From Streptomyces diacarni (GTDB taxonomy: Bacteria > Actinomycetota > Actinomycetes > Streptomycetales > Streptomycetaceae), in contig NZ_QOIN01000036.1 in the NCBI RefSeq assembly GCF_003323715.1, positions 186,001-250,000 on the forward strand: a stretch of DNA of 64,000 nt, written 5' to 3'. Shown here one piece after another: positions 1 through 9,994 of this stretch (its first letter is position 1; every line of letters starts with the position of its first letter). Under the pieces are notes generated by a model. It saw nothing but the letters and a program-made list of their open reading frames with translations, had not been told where the DNA came from and ran no database searches. A program made the position numbers and the translations under genes.

Positions 1-1
1 C

Positions 2-547
2 TCCCTCGGGTTCGCCGCCGCCGCGCTGCTGCCCACCGCGGTGTGGCTGGTGCGCGTCTGCGTGACGGCCGAGCCGGCCGCGGCCCGGCACTGCGCCGCG
101 GCCGCCACGGGGCCCGGCCGCGCCCACCTCGGGGGTGTCGCGGCCGGTGCGGTGGCGGCCGCCGTGCTGGGAGCGGCGGCGGTGGGCCTCGTCACGGCGG
201 TGGGCAGCCGGGGGAGCACGGACGGCGGGGACGCCGTCCCCGCCGCGTCCGCGGTGGTGGCCGGCGTGTGCGGGATCCTCACGTGCGTGCTGGTGGGGAC
301 GGCCGTGGGCGTGCTGTGCAACCGCCCGCTGGTCAGGTCGCGGGGTTACGCGGTGGCGGCGTCCGTGCTGGGGACGGTCGCGGCTCTGGTGGCGGGCGCC
401 TCGCCGGCGCGTGCGGCGGTCGGCGCGCTGTCCCGCGCCTCGGCGCGGGGAAGCGTGGACGTGCCGTGGGTGCCGCTGCTGTGCGCGCTGGGGGTGGCGG
501 GGCTCGCCGCGTGCGCCGCCTGCGCCGTGGCGGCCCGCCGCCCGTGA
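2..547 (+). CDS. Membrane protein, 5' end missing
   Basis: The reading frame is already open at the left edge, so only the C-terminal 181 or so residues are present. They form about four hydrophobic Ala/Val/Gly-rich segments separated by short polar loops, and the protein ends in a short Arg-rich tail. It is an integral membrane protein. The pattern would suit a transporter permease or an uncharacterised actinomycete membrane protein, but no diagnostic motif is visible and the function cannot be assigned. A strong terminator hairpin follows directly, so this is the last gene of its transcript. Confidence 0.6.
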   Translation, partial: SLGFAAAALLPTAVWLVRVCVTAEPAAARHCAAAATGPGRAHLGGVAAGAVAAAVLGAAAVGLVTAVGSRGSTDGGDAVPAASAVVAGVCGILTCVLVGTAVGVLCNRPLVRSRGYAVAASVLGTVAALVAGASPARAAVGALSRASARGSVDVPWVPLLCALGVAGLAACAACAVAARRP

Positions 548-550
548 CAG

Positions 551-580
551 CCCGCCCCCGGGAACTCCCCCGGGGGCGGG
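551..580. terminator. Bidirectional intrinsic-type terminator
   Basis: A 12-bp perfect GC stem (CCCGCCCCCGGG pairing with CCCGGGGGCGGG) encloses a 6-nt loop. It lies between the convergent ends of the left-edge membrane protein and the PhoX-like gene and can serve both. Confidence 0.75.
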
Positions 581-586
581 GCGGTG

Positions 587-2005
<1,419 letters not shown>

Positions 2006-2138
2006 CGGGCACTCTCTCCTGTTGGCGGACAGGTGACCCGAGTGTGTGTACCACGCACGCCGAGGTGCCCACACCGCCCAGGACGCAACTGATTGCCGCG
2101 CGACCGATTACTGCGCACTGAGGGCCGCGCACTGACTG

Positions 2139-3266
2139 CTACGCGTCCGCGAGCGCCTTGCCGTCCCGGGCGAGTGCGGTCAGCCGGGATATCGCCCGGA
2201 AGTACTTCTTGCGGTAGCCGCCCTGCAGCATGTCCTCGCTGAACAGCTGGTCGAACGGCACCCCGGCGGCGACGACGGGCACTTCGCGGTCGTAGAGCCG
2301 GTCGGCGAGCACCACCAGGCGCAGGGCCGTCGACTGGTCGGGCACCGGGGCCACGCCCGTGAGGCAGACCGCGTCGACGCCCTTGACCAGTTCGCCGTAC
2401 CGGCTGGGGTGGACCCGCGAGAGGTGGCCGAGCAGGGTGGGGAAGGCGTCGAGCGAGGCGCCGGCGGTCCGCTGGGCGGCGCGGGTGACCTGGTCGTCGG
2501 TGTGCGGCTTCGGCGCCTCGGGCAGCCCGCGGTGGCGGTAGTCCTCGCCGTCGATGCGCAGCGTGCGGAAGTGCGCGGACAGGCCCTGGATCTCGCGGAG
2601 GAAGTCGGCGGCCGCGAACCGCCCTTCGCCGAGCTTGCCCGGCAGGGTGTTCGAGGTAGCGGCCAGCGCCACGCCGTTGTCCACGAGCCGTGACAGCAGG
2701 CTGGAGACCAGCACTGTGTCGCCGGGGTCGTCCAGTTCGAACTCGTCGATGCACAGCAGCTGGTGTTCTGCCAGGGTGCGGACGGTCTGCTGGAAGCCGA
2801 GGGCGCCCACCAGGTTGGTCAGCTCCACGAAGGTGCCGAACGCCTTGCGCTCGGGCGCGGCCGGGGCCGCGTGCCACAGCGAGGCGAGCAGGTGCGTCTT
2901 GCCGACGCCGTACCCGCCGTCCAGGTAGACGCCGCGCGGGCCCTCGGGGGCCTGCTGCTTGGGCTCGCGCCGGAACCAGCGCCTGCGTGCGCCGGCCGTA
3001 CGGCCCGTTCCGCCGCCGAGGCCGTCGGCGAACGCGCTCAGCACCTGGACGGCTTCGGTCTGGCTGGGCTGCGCGGGATCGGGAAGGTATGTGGCGAAGC
3101 GCACACCGTCGAAGCGTGGTGGCGGCACCATCTCGGCCACCAGCTGCTGTGCCGGGACGTGCGGCTCGCGGTCGGCGAGCGCGACGGGAGCCCCGTCCTC
3201 TGCGGCGCAGGCGGGCCCGGAGCCAGCTGGGGATATGTGCGCTTCGGTCGTTGACACGATTGTCAT
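2139..3266 (-). CDS. zapE: ZapE/AFG1-family ATPase
   Basis: A 375-residue cytoplasmic P-loop ATPase of the AFG1/ZapE family, which in E. coli associates with the division ring. Walker A is GGYGVGKT at residues 117-124 and Walker B is LLCIDEFEL near residue 175, followed by the family's TSN sensor region (AATSNT). The length suits the family. ATG was chosen at MTIVSTTEAH; an upstream in-frame start would add only an Arg-rich stretch overlapping the divergent promoter. The gene diverges from the RibD-like reductase across about 64 bp, so the two promoters share that interval. The role in Streptomyces division is inferred from the family only. Confidence 0.85.
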   Translation of the reverse strand: MTIVSTTEAHISPAGSGPACAAEDGAPVALADREPHVPAQQLVAEMVPPPRFDGVRFATYLPDPAQPSQTEAVQVLSAFADGLGGGTGRTAGARRRWFRREPKQQAPEGPRGVYLDGGYGVGKTHLLASLWHAAPAAPERKAFGTFVELTNLVGALGFQQTVRTLAEHQLLCIDEFELDDPGDTVLVSSLLSRLVDNGVALAATSNTLPGKLGEGRFAAADFLREIQGLSAHFRTLRIDGEDYRHRGLPEAPKPHTDDQVTRAAQRTAGASLDAFPTLLGHLSRVHPSRYGELVKGVDAVCLTGVAPVPDQSTALRLVVLADRLYDREVPVVAAGVPFDQLFSEDMLQGGYRKKYFRAISRLTALARDGKALADA

Positions 3267-3330
3267 GCTAGTCGGCCGAGTGCGGGCGGTGTGCCGCCCG
3301 CCCGGCGTGCGCCGTGCCACACTGCGGCCC

Positions 3331-4131
3331 ATGCGACGCCTGTTCCACCCGAGTACCGACCGCAGGACCGCTCCCCAGTGGAGCGTCGAGGAGATCGCCG
3401 AGGAGTACGCCTACCCGCCGCTGGGCGAGGGGTCCGGCGGTGCCGACGCGTGGCTGCGCGGCAACATGGTGGCCTCGCTGGACGGCGCCATCCACCACCA
3501 GGGCCGCTCCCAGCCGCTCTCGTGCAAGGCCGACATGCGGATCTTCGGGGTGCTGCGGGCGCTGGCGGACGTCGTGGTCGTCGGCGCGCAGACCGTGCGG
3601 CAGGAGGGGTACCGCCCGGCGAAGCGGCGCTCGGGCTTCGCCGACCGCCGCGCCGCGCTGGGGCAGGCGCCGGTGCCCGCGATCGCCGTCGTCAGCGCAG
3701 GTCTGGAGCTGGACTTCACGCAGCCGCTGTTCACCGAGCCCGTCGTGCCGACGCTGCTGCTGACCGGGCGGGGCGCGCCCGAGGACCGGGTGGCGGAGGC
3801 GCGTCGGGCGGGCGCCGAGGTGGTCTTCGTGGGGGAGGGGGCGGCGGTGGATCCGGTGCGGGTGCCCGCGGCGCTGGCCGCGCGGGGCCTGCGGCGGCAG
3901 CTGACGGAGGGCGGCCCGAAGCTGTTGGGGGAGTTCGCCGTCGCCGGGGTACTCGACGAGCTGTGCGTGTCGATCGCCCCGCGGATCGTGGCGGGCCCGG
4001 CTCCGCGGATCATGAACGGGCCCCTGCTGCCGGACCCGGACGAGTTCACGCTCGAAGGGGTGTTGGAGGAGGGCGGGTTCCTGTTCACGCGGTACCGCAG
4101 GGCGCGGACCGGCACGGATCGAGCGGAATGA
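3331..4131 (+). CDS. Pyrimidine/dihydrofolate reductase family protein (RibD C-terminal type)
   Basis: A 266-residue NADPH-dependent reductase of the RibD_C/DHFR-like fold. Visible landmarks are GNMVASLDGAI near residue 45, the dinucleotide-binding stretch DVVVVGAQTVR near residue 85 and LTEGGPKLLGEF near residue 195. Full-length RibD also carries a deaminase domain, which is absent, so this is a stand-alone reductase. The start is ATG with no convincing Shine-Dalgarno; a CACACT hexamer ends 7 bases before it, consistent with a leaderless mRNA. Whether the substrate is a riboflavin precursor is uncertain, because no rib genes are nearby. Confidence 0.8.
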   Translation: MRRLFHPSTDRRTAPQWSVEEIAEEYAYPPLGEGSGGADAWLRGNMVASLDGAIHHQGRSQPLSCKADMRIFGVLRALADVVVVGAQTVRQEGYRPAKRRSGFADRRAALGQAPVPAIAVVSAGLELDFTQPLFTEPVVPTLLLTGRGAPEDRVAEARRAGAEVVFVGEGAAVDPVRVPAALAARGLRRQLTEGGPKLLGEFAVAGVLDELCVSIAPRIVAGPAPRIMNGPLLPDPDEFTLEGVLEEGGFLFTRYRRARTGTDRAE

Positions 4132-4210
4132 GACGTTCCGCTTTTCGTCCTGCTGGGCAGACTGACAAGCGCAGGATGGTTTCTTTCCGACAGGAGAAGG
4201 GGCGCCCGTC

Positions 4211-4681
4211 GTGATCACGACAGTGCTGATGATCGAGAAGCCGCTGGTGCAGACCGACGTGGAGATGGTGGCGACGCTGCACGGCGAGGAGCCCGTCTCC
4301 TTCGTCGTCCTCCTCCAGCCGCGCGGTGACCAGGACAGGTTGCTGCGGGCGCTGGACGACGTGGCCCTCGGGGAACTGGACCAGGTCGTGCACGAGGGGG
4401 AGGAGCCCGAGGGCGGCGAGGCCGTCGGGCCCGCCGAACAGTTCCTCGAGCTCTCCCTCAAACGGCTCAGAGACGCGGGGTCCGAGGCGGTCGGGCAGAT
4501 CGTCGACGAGCACCCTCTCGACGTCCTCAAGTCCGTCGCGGAGCAGACCCGCGCCGACGAGGTGATCGTCTTGACGGCCCCCCACCTGGTGGAGGAGTTC
4601 TTCCACCGGGACTGGGCCTCGCGGGCCCGGCACAAGGTGGGCGTGCCGGTGCTGAAGTTGTTCGCGCACAACGAGGAGTGA
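4211..4681 (+). CDS. Conserved actinobacterial protein of unknown function
   Basis: A 156-residue acidic, soluble protein starting at GTG behind AGGAGAAGG. The sequence alternates strands and helices (TTVLMIEKP, FVVLLQP, ADEVIVLTAPHLVEEFF, VPVLKLF), which resembles a nucleotide-binding alpha/beta fold of universal-stress type. No catalytic motif is visible. Relatives in Streptomyces are, as I recall, sometimes labelled indole-3-glycerol phosphate synthase, but nothing of that barrel enzyme is seen here. It sits between the reductase and murC as a separate unit with its own ribosome-binding site. Confidence 0.75.
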   Translation: MITTVLMIEKPLVQTDVEMVATLHGEEPVSFVVLLQPRGDQDRLLRALDDVALGELDQVVHEGEEPEGGEAVGPAEQFLELSLKRLRDAGSEAVGQIVDEHPLDVLKSVAEQTRADEVIVLTAPHLVEEFFHRDWASRARHKVGVPVLKLFAHNEE

Positions 4682-4763
4682 GGGCCGGCGTGGCGGCGGG
4701 GCCGTACCGCATAGGCTGGGCGCGTTCCGCAGTCCGTTGTTGAGCCAGCCAGGAGACGCACGT

Positions 4764-6176
4764 ATGACCGCTGCCGTCACTCCCTCCCTCCCTTCCGCCA
4801 TGGAGCGGCCGCACTTCATCGGGGTCGGCGGCGCGGGGATGTCCGGTATCGCGAAGATCCTGGCGGTGCGGGGTGCGCGGGTCGCGGGCAGCGACGCGCG
4901 GGAGTCCGCGACGGCTGACGCGCTGCGTGGTTTCGGCGTCACCGTGCACATCGGGCACGCCGCAGGACACCTGGCCCCCGACGCGACCGTGGTCGTGGTC
5001 TCCAGCGCGATCCGCGAGGACAACCCGGAGATGGCCGAGGCCAGGCGGCGGGGCCTGCCGGTGCTGCACCGCGCCGACGCGCTCGCCGCGCTGATGGTGG
5101 GGCTGCGGCCGCTGGCCGTGGCCGGCACGCACGGGAAGACGACGACGACCTCGATGCTCGCCGTCAGCCTGGCCGACCTGGGCCTGGACCCCTCGTACGC
5201 GATCGGCGGCGATCTGGAGGGTCCTGGATCGAACGCCCACCAGGGCACGGGTGAGATCTTCGTGGCCGAGGCGGACGAGAGCGACCGCAGCTTCCACAGG
5301 TACGCGCCCGAGGTGGCGATCGTGCTCAACGTCGAACTCGACCACCACGCGAACTACGCGTCCATGGAGGAGATCTACGAGTCCTTCGGCCTCTTCGCCG
5401 GGCGGATCGCGGAGGGCGGCACGCTCGTCGTCTCCGCCGACCACGAGGGCGCGCGGGAACTCACGCGCCGCCTGCGGGCCGAGAGTGACCGCAATCTCAC
5501 GGTGCGTACGTACGGGGAGGCGGAGGACGCCGACGTGCGGGTCCAGCGGATCACCCCGAAGGGGCTGACCAGCGAGGTCGCCGTGGTGCTCGACGGCGAG
5601 GAGCTGACCTTCGGCGTCTCGGTCCCCGGCAGGCACTACGCGCTCAACGCGGTGGCCGCGCTCACGGCGGGCGCGGCGCTCGGCGTACCGGCGGGCGATC
5701 TCTCGCGGGCGCTGGGCTCCTACACGGGCGTCAAGCGCAGGCTCCAGCTCAAGGGGCTCACCGGCGGCGTGCAGGTGATCGACTCCTACGCCCACCACCC
5801 CACCGAGATGGCCGCCGACCTGGAGGCCATCCGCGGCGGCGCGGGGGAGGGGCGGATCCTGGTCGTCTTCCAGCCGCACCTCTTCAGCCGCACCCAGGAG
5901 CTCGGCAAGGAGATGGGCGAGGCGCTCGCGCTGGCCGACGGGTCGGTCGTGCTGCCGATCTACCCCGCGCGCGAGGACCCGATCCCGGGCGTCACCAGCG
6001 CGCTGATCACCGACGCGGCGCAGGCGGCGGGGGCCGCGGTGCGCGGGGTCGACGCGCCCGAGGACGCGGTGGCCGCCGTGGCGGGAATGGCGGAGTCCGG
6101 TGATCTCGTTCTCACCATGGGGGCCGGGGACGTCACCGAGCTGGGGCCCCGGATCCTCGCCAAGCTGGCAGAGTGA
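4764..6176 (+). CDS. murC: UDP-N-acetylmuramate--L-alanine ligase
   Basis: A 470-residue Mur ligase that adds L-Ala to UDP-MurNAc in cytoplasmic peptidoglycan precursor synthesis. The N-terminal Rossmann motif is HFIGVGGAGMSGIA (residues 17-30). The ATP loop GTHGKTTTTS is at residues 121-130. The central acidic EADESD, the LDHHANY segment and the C-terminal SYAHHPTEM and PHLFSRT motifs are all present and in family order. ATG was chosen with AGGAGA 8 bases upstream. msrB starts about 20 bases after the stop, so the two are probably cotranscribed. Confidence 0.95.
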   Translation: MTAAVTPSLPSAMERPHFIGVGGAGMSGIAKILAVRGARVAGSDARESATADALRGFGVTVHIGHAAGHLAPDATVVVVSSAIREDNPEMAEARRRGLPVLHRADALAALMVGLRPLAVAGTHGKTTTTSMLAVSLADLGLDPSYAIGGDLEGPGSNAHQGTGEIFVAEADESDRSFHRYAPEVAIVLNVELDHHANYASMEEIYESFGLFAGRIAEGGTLVVSADHEGARELTRRLRAESDRNLTVRTYGEAEDADVRVQRITPKGLTSEVAVVLDGEELTFGVSVPGRHYALNAVAALTAGAALGVPAGDLSRALGSYTGVKRRLQLKGLTGGVQVIDSYAHHPTEMAADLEAIRGGAGEGRILVVFQPHLFSRTQELGKEMGEALALADGSVVLPIYPAREDPIPGVTSALITDAAQAAGAAVRGVDAPEDAVAAVAGMAESGDLVLTMGAGDVTELGPRILAKLAE

Positions 6177-6196
6177 GCACCGAGGAGCGAGCCGAG

Positions 6197-6610
6197 ATGG
6201 CATACGAAGTCGACAGGACCGACGAGCAGTGGCGGGCGGAGCTGACGCCCGAGGAGTACCACGTGCTGCGCGAGGCCGGTACGGAGCGGCCGTTCACCGG
6301 CGAGTACAACGACACGGAGACGACCGGCGTGTACCAGTGCCGGGGGTGCGGCGCCGAGCTGTTCCGCTCCGACACCAAGTTCGCCTCCCACTGCGGCTGG
6401 CCCAGCTTCTACGACCCCGCGCAGAGCGAGGCCGTCGAGCTGCTGACCGACCGCTCCCTGGGCATGGCCCGCACCGAGGTCCGCTGCGCCCGCTGCGGCT
6501 CCCACCTCGGACACGTCTTCGAGGGGGAGGGCTACCCGACCCCGACGGACCAGCGCTACTGCATCAACTCGGTCTCGCTGAAGCTGGTCCCGCGCGAGAG
6601 CACCGACTGA
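6197..6610 (+). CDS. msrB: Peptide-methionine (R)-S-oxide reductase
   Basis: A 137-residue MsrB repairing methionine-R-sulfoxide in oxidised proteins. Zinc ligands are C48/C51 (CRGC) and C97/C100 (CARC). The catalytic cysteine is C122 in RYCINS, and SHCGWPSFYDP at residues 64-74 is the family signature. The ATG (MAYEVDR) is preferred over an upstream GTG overlapping the murC stop, because GAGGAG lies about 9 bases before it and close relatives begin at this methionine. Probable two-gene operon with murC. Confidence 0.93.
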   Translation: MAYEVDRTDEQWRAELTPEEYHVLREAGTERPFTGEYNDTETTGVYQCRGCGAELFRSDTKFASHCGWPSFYDPAQSEAVELLTDRSLGMARTEVRCARCGSHLGHVFEGEGYPTPTDQRYCINSVSLKLVPRESTD

Positions 6611-6622
6611 GGTACCGCACAG

Positions 6623-6685
6623 CCCTCCCGCCGCAGGGCGCCGCGCGCGTCACCCGCCGAGGCGCATCGCGAGACCGCGGGAGGG
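6623..6685 (+). terminator. Weak possible terminator
   Basis: CCCTCCCGC (6623-6631) can pair with GCGGGAGGG (6677-6685) across a 45-nt GC-rich loop after msrB. The loop is long and there is no T-run, so this is tentative. Confidence 0.25.
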
Positions 6686-6845
6686 CGGTGCGCGGCGCGG
6701 CGCGAGAAACGCGCGGGGGCGCGTTGTGTGCCTCGTCTCTCCCCGCGGAATACGGGTCGGCCCCCGGCAGTTCATTTGTACGCTGCACGTGAGTGGTAGA
6801 CAGCGGTACGTACACAGCAGAAGAGCGAAAGGGCGGGGTCGACGC

Positions 6846-8396
6846 GTGGGGGAGAGCGTGGGAGCGAGTGCCGGGGCGCACATACGCACCGAGGGGGAAG
6901 CGGGGGCCCGGGGCCCGGGAGGCGGACGGTGGCTGGTGCCTGTCCTGGCGTTCGGCGGGATCTCCGTCGCCGTCATGCAGACACTCATCGTGCCGGTCGT
7001 CGCCCAACTGCCCACCCTGCTGGACACGTCCACATCCAACGCCTCGTGGGTGATCACCTCCACGCTGCTGTCGGGCGCTGTCGCGACGCCGATCATGGGG
7101 CGCCTCGGTGACCTGTACGGGAAGCGGCGGATCGTGCTCCTCAGCCTCGGGCTGATGGTCCTCGGCTCGCTGATCTGCGCCTTCACCTCCGCGCTGGTGC
7201 CGATGGTGGCCGGGCGGGCCGTGCAGGGCTTCGCCATGGGAGCCATCCCGCTGGGCATCAGCATCATGCGGGACGAGCTGCCACCCGAACGGCTCGGCTC
7301 CGCCATGGCGTTCATGAGCTCCTCGCTCGGCGTGGGCGGCGCGCTCGGGATGCCGCTGGCCGCGTGGATCGCCCAGTACACCGACTGGCACGTGCTGTTC
7401 TTCGGCGCCGCGGGCATCGGCGTGGTGGCCATGGTGCTGGTGTTCCTCCTGGTGCCCGAGTCCCCGCTGCGGACCCCGGGCAGGTTCGACGTCCTGGGCA
7501 CCCTGGGACTCACCGCCGGTCTGGTGACCCTGCTGCTGCCCATCTCCAAGGGCGGCGACTGGGGCTGGGGCAGTCCGGCGGTACTGGGCCTGTGGGGCGC
7601 CTCCGCGCTGATCTTCCTGGCGTGGGGCCTGCTGGAACTGCGCATCAAGGACCCGCTCGTGGACCTGCGGACCTCGGTCCGCCGCCAGGTCCTGCTGACC
7701 AACCTCGCCTCGATCATGGTCGGGCTGGCCTTCTACGCGCTCACCCTCGTGCTGCCCCAGATCCTCCAGCTGCCCGCCGCCACCGGCTACGGGCTGGGCC
7801 AGTCGATGGTCGTCTCCGGGCTGTGCGTGGCGCCCATGGGCGTCGCGATGATGCTCGTCTCCTCGCTGTCGGCGCGGCTGTCCCAGGCGCGGGGGCCCAA
7901 GGTGTCGCTGATGACCGGCCTGGTGATCCTCGCCGCCTCCTACCTGCTGGGCACGGTGCTGCTGAGTGCCGTGTGGCAGACCGTGCTGCTGTCCGTGCTG
8001 ATCGGCGTCGGCATCGGCATCGCCTACTCCGCGATGCCCGCGCTCATCCTCGGCGCCGTGGACCCGTCCGAGTCCGGCGCGGCCAACGGGCTGAACACGC
8101 TGATGCGGTCGATCGGCACCTCGACGTCGAGCGCCGTGGTCGGCGTCGTCCTCGCCCGCATGAGCAGCCCGCTCGGCGCGGCACGCGTGCCCAACCTGGA
8201 CGGCTTCCGCACCGCCTTCCTCATCGCCTCGGGAGCCGCGCTCCTCGGTTTGCTGATCGCCTCGTTCCTGCCGTCGTCCGCGACGAAGCGCGCGCCGGGG
8301 GCGGCGGCCCACGGCGACCTGTCCGACCCGCACCTGGTGCAGCGCGGCGGGCCGAGCGCGGACGACGAGTCCCACAGGGCGGCCGTGCCCCGGTGA
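6846..8396 (+). CDS. MFS drug-efflux transporter, DHA2/EmrB-like
   Basis: A protein of about 516 residues with around 14 hydrophobic segments, as in the DHA2 branch of the major facilitator superfamily (proton-driven export of drugs or metabolites). The loop 2-3 signature GRLGDLYGKRR follows the second membrane segment, and IMRDELPPERLGSAMAFMSS fits the MFS motif-C region. The N-terminal start is uncertain: GTG at 6846 follows a weak GGGCGGGG, and another in-frame GTG is 12 bases on. The substrate cannot be read from sequence. It converges with the dihydrolipoyl dehydrogenase gene. Confidence 0.85.
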   Translation: MGESVGASAGAHIRTEGEAGARGPGGGRWLVPVLAFGGISVAVMQTLIVPVVAQLPTLLDTSTSNASWVITSTLLSGAVATPIMGRLGDLYGKRRIVLLSLGLMVLGSLICAFTSALVPMVAGRAVQGFAMGAIPLGISIMRDELPPERLGSAMAFMSSSLGVGGALGMPLAAWIAQYTDWHVLFFGAAGIGVVAMVLVFLLVPESPLRTPGRFDVLGTLGLTAGLVTLLLPISKGGDWGWGSPAVLGLWGASALIFLAWGLLELRIKDPLVDLRTSVRRQVLLTNLASIMVGLAFYALTLVLPQILQLPAATGYGLGQSMVVSGLCVAPMGVAMMLVSSLSARLSQARGPKVSLMTGLVILAASYLLGTVLLSAVWQTVLLSVLIGVGIGIAYSAMPALILGAVDPSESGAANGLNTLMRSIGTSTSSAVVGVVLARMSSPLGAARVPNLDGFRTAFLIASGAALLGLLIASFLPSSATKRAPGAAAHGDLSDPHLVQRGGPSADDESHRAAVPR

Positions 8397-8404
8397 CCGG
8401 GGCA

Positions 8405-8428
8405 CCCGGTGACCCGGTGACCCGGTGA
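8405..8428. repeat. Three tandem CCCGGTGA units
   Basis: Three perfect 8-bp copies lie in the 56-bp interval between two convergent genes. No function is apparent. Confidence 0.6.
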
Positions 8429-8452
8429 CCTGAGCCGGGCTCCGGGCCGCCG

Positions 8453-9901
8453 TCACGCGTGCTGGTGCAGGCCCCTTCCGGCCAGCGTGAGGAACGTTTC
8501 GCCGACCGCCTCGCTCAGCGTGGGGTGCGGGTGGATGTGCTGGGCGATGTCCGCCGGTGAGGCGTCCCAGGCGACCGCGAGCTGGGACTCGGCGATCATC
8601 TCGGAGACGTGCGGGCCCACCAGGTGGACGCCCAGCACCCGCCCCTCGCCGCCCCGTTCGGCGACGACCTTCCCCATGCCGCCCTGGCCGTGGACCATGC
8701 CCTTGGCCGTGGCCGTCAGCGGCATCACGTTGGCACGCACCTCGTACCCCGCCGCGCGGGCCTCCGCCTCGCTCAGGCCGACCGAGGCCGTCTGCGGGCT
8801 GGAGTAGGTCACGCGCGGCACGGCCGCGTAGTCCACGGGGCGTGGCGCCAGGCCTGCCAGCGTCTCGGCGACGACCAGCCCTTCCGCGAACGAGGCGTGC
8901 GCCAGCCCCAGGGAGGGCGGCGGCAGCAGGTCGCCGACGACGTGGATGCCGCTGGCGGCCGTCTCGAAGGCGTCCCAGCGCGCGGGCGGCAGATACCCCC
9001 GCGCGTCGGTCGTCAGCCCCGCCGCCCCGAGCCCCAGCCCGTCGGTGACCGGAACCCGCCCCACCGCGACCAGCAGCCGTTCCGCGGCGAGCGTCGCCGC
9101 GTCGCCCCTGGCCGGCTGGACGCGAGCCTCGACGCCAGGCCCGACGCGGTGGGCGTCCAGCAGCCTGGCGCCCGTCAGTACGGTGATGCCGCGCTTCTTC
9201 AGCGCGCGGGTCAGGTGGCGGCTGGTGTCCTCGTCCTCCAGGGGCAGCAGCCTCCCGGCGGCCTCCACCAGCGTGACCTCGGCGCCCATGGAACGGTGGA
9301 AGGAGGCGTACTCGACACCGATCGCGCCGCCGCCCAGCACCAGCACGCTGTGCGGCAGGCCCGGCGCGAAGAGCGCGTCGTCGCTGGTGACGATGTGCGC
9401 CCCGGCGGGGTCGAGCCCCGGCAGCGTCCGCGGCCTGGAGCCGGTCGCCAGCACGAGACCGCGCCGCGCCGTCCACCGCTGACCTGCCCCGTGCGCCGTG
9501 GCGTCTCCGCGTGCCGTGGTGGTGACGTCGACCTCCCGCGCACCGGCCAGCGTGGCGGTTCCCCGCACCACGGTGACGCCGGCCTCGACCAGTTGGCCCT
9601 CCACGCCCTTGTGGTTGCGCGAGACGATGTCGTCCCTGGTGGCGACCAGCGCGCCCCAGTCGACGCCGTCCAGCGTCGCCTTCACGCCCCACCGCTCGCG
9701 TGCCTCGGACACCCCGTCGACCAGTTCGGCGGCGTGCAGCATCGCCTTGCTCGGCACGCAGCCCCGGTGCAGACAGGTGCCCCCGACCAGATCGCGCTCG
9801 ATCAACGCGACGTCCAGACCGAGGTGTGCGGCGCGAAGAGCCGTGCTGTAGCCGCCCGTTCCACCGCCGATGACGATCACATCTGTGCTGTTCCCGCTCA
9901 T
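8453..9901 (-). CDS. lpdA: Dihydrolipoyl dehydrogenase
   Basis: A 482-residue flavoprotein disulfide reductase. The FAD-binding GGGTGGYSTALRAA is at residues 12-25 and the redox-active pair is in TCLHRGCVPSKAM near residue 45. The NAD-binding GGGAIGVEYASF lies near residue 185, the second FAD motif GIHVVGD near 305, and the C-terminal HIHPHPTLSE supplies the catalytic His/Glu pair. It reoxidises lipoyl groups of 2-oxoacid dehydrogenase complexes or the glycine cleavage system. No E1/E2 genes are adjacent, so its partner complex is elsewhere. ATG is the first residue of the FAD fold. It diverges from a LysR gene that may control it. Confidence 0.93.
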   Translation of the reverse strand: MSGNSTDVIVIGGGTGGYSTALRAAHLGLDVALIERDLVGGTCLHRGCVPSKAMLHAAELVDGVSEARERWGVKATLDGVDWGALVATRDDIVSRNHKGVEGQLVEAGVTVVRGTATLAGAREVDVTTTARGDATAHGAGQRWTARRGLVLATGSRPRTLPGLDPAGAHIVTSDDALFAPGLPHSVLVLGGGAIGVEYASFHRSMGAEVTLVEAAGRLLPLEDEDTSRHLTRALKKRGITVLTGARLLDAHRVGPGVEARVQPARGDAATLAAERLLVAVGRVPVTDGLGLGAAGLTTDARGYLPPARWDAFETAASGIHVVGDLLPPPSLGLAHASFAEGLVVAETLAGLAPRPVDYAAVPRVTYSSPQTASVGLSEAEARAAGYEVRANVMPLTATAKGMVHGQGGMGKVVAERGGEGRVLGVHLVGPHVSEMIAESQLAVAWDASPADIAQHIHPHPTLSEAVGETFLTLAGRGLHQHA

Positions 9902-9994
9902 GGGCCCAGCCTCATCCCCGGCTGGTCGATGAGTCCAACGCAATGCTTCTATGGACGCGATGAACAGCGCTCATGGACAGGCGGGGGGCGGCTC
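9902..9994. promoter_or_regulatory. Divergent lpdA/LysR promoter region
   Basis: This 93-bp interval separates two divergent genes, the usual arrangement for a LysR target. GTCCA (9933-9937) and TGGAC (9952-9956) form a short inverted repeat spaced by 14 bases, a possible but weak LysR site. Confidence 0.4.

Noticed and set aside
3268..4761. Long open frames on the strand opposite real genes (for example 497 codons here, and a 1298-codon frame at 12738-16634)
   Set aside because: Composition is dominated by Arg/Pro/Gly/Ala from GC-skewed antisense codons, no domain motifs are present, and they run across intergenic terminators and several intact genes.
8405..8428. Tandem CCCGGTGA units as a possible CRISPR-like array
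   Set aside because: Units are directly adjacent 8-mers without spacers and no cas genes are nearby; this is simple-sequence repetition.
6564..9692. 1042-codon minus-strand frame covering the MFS and lpdA region
   Set aside because: It is an out-of-frame shadow of lpdA and the antisense of the MFS gene. It lacks motifs, and lpdA itself is intact in another frame.
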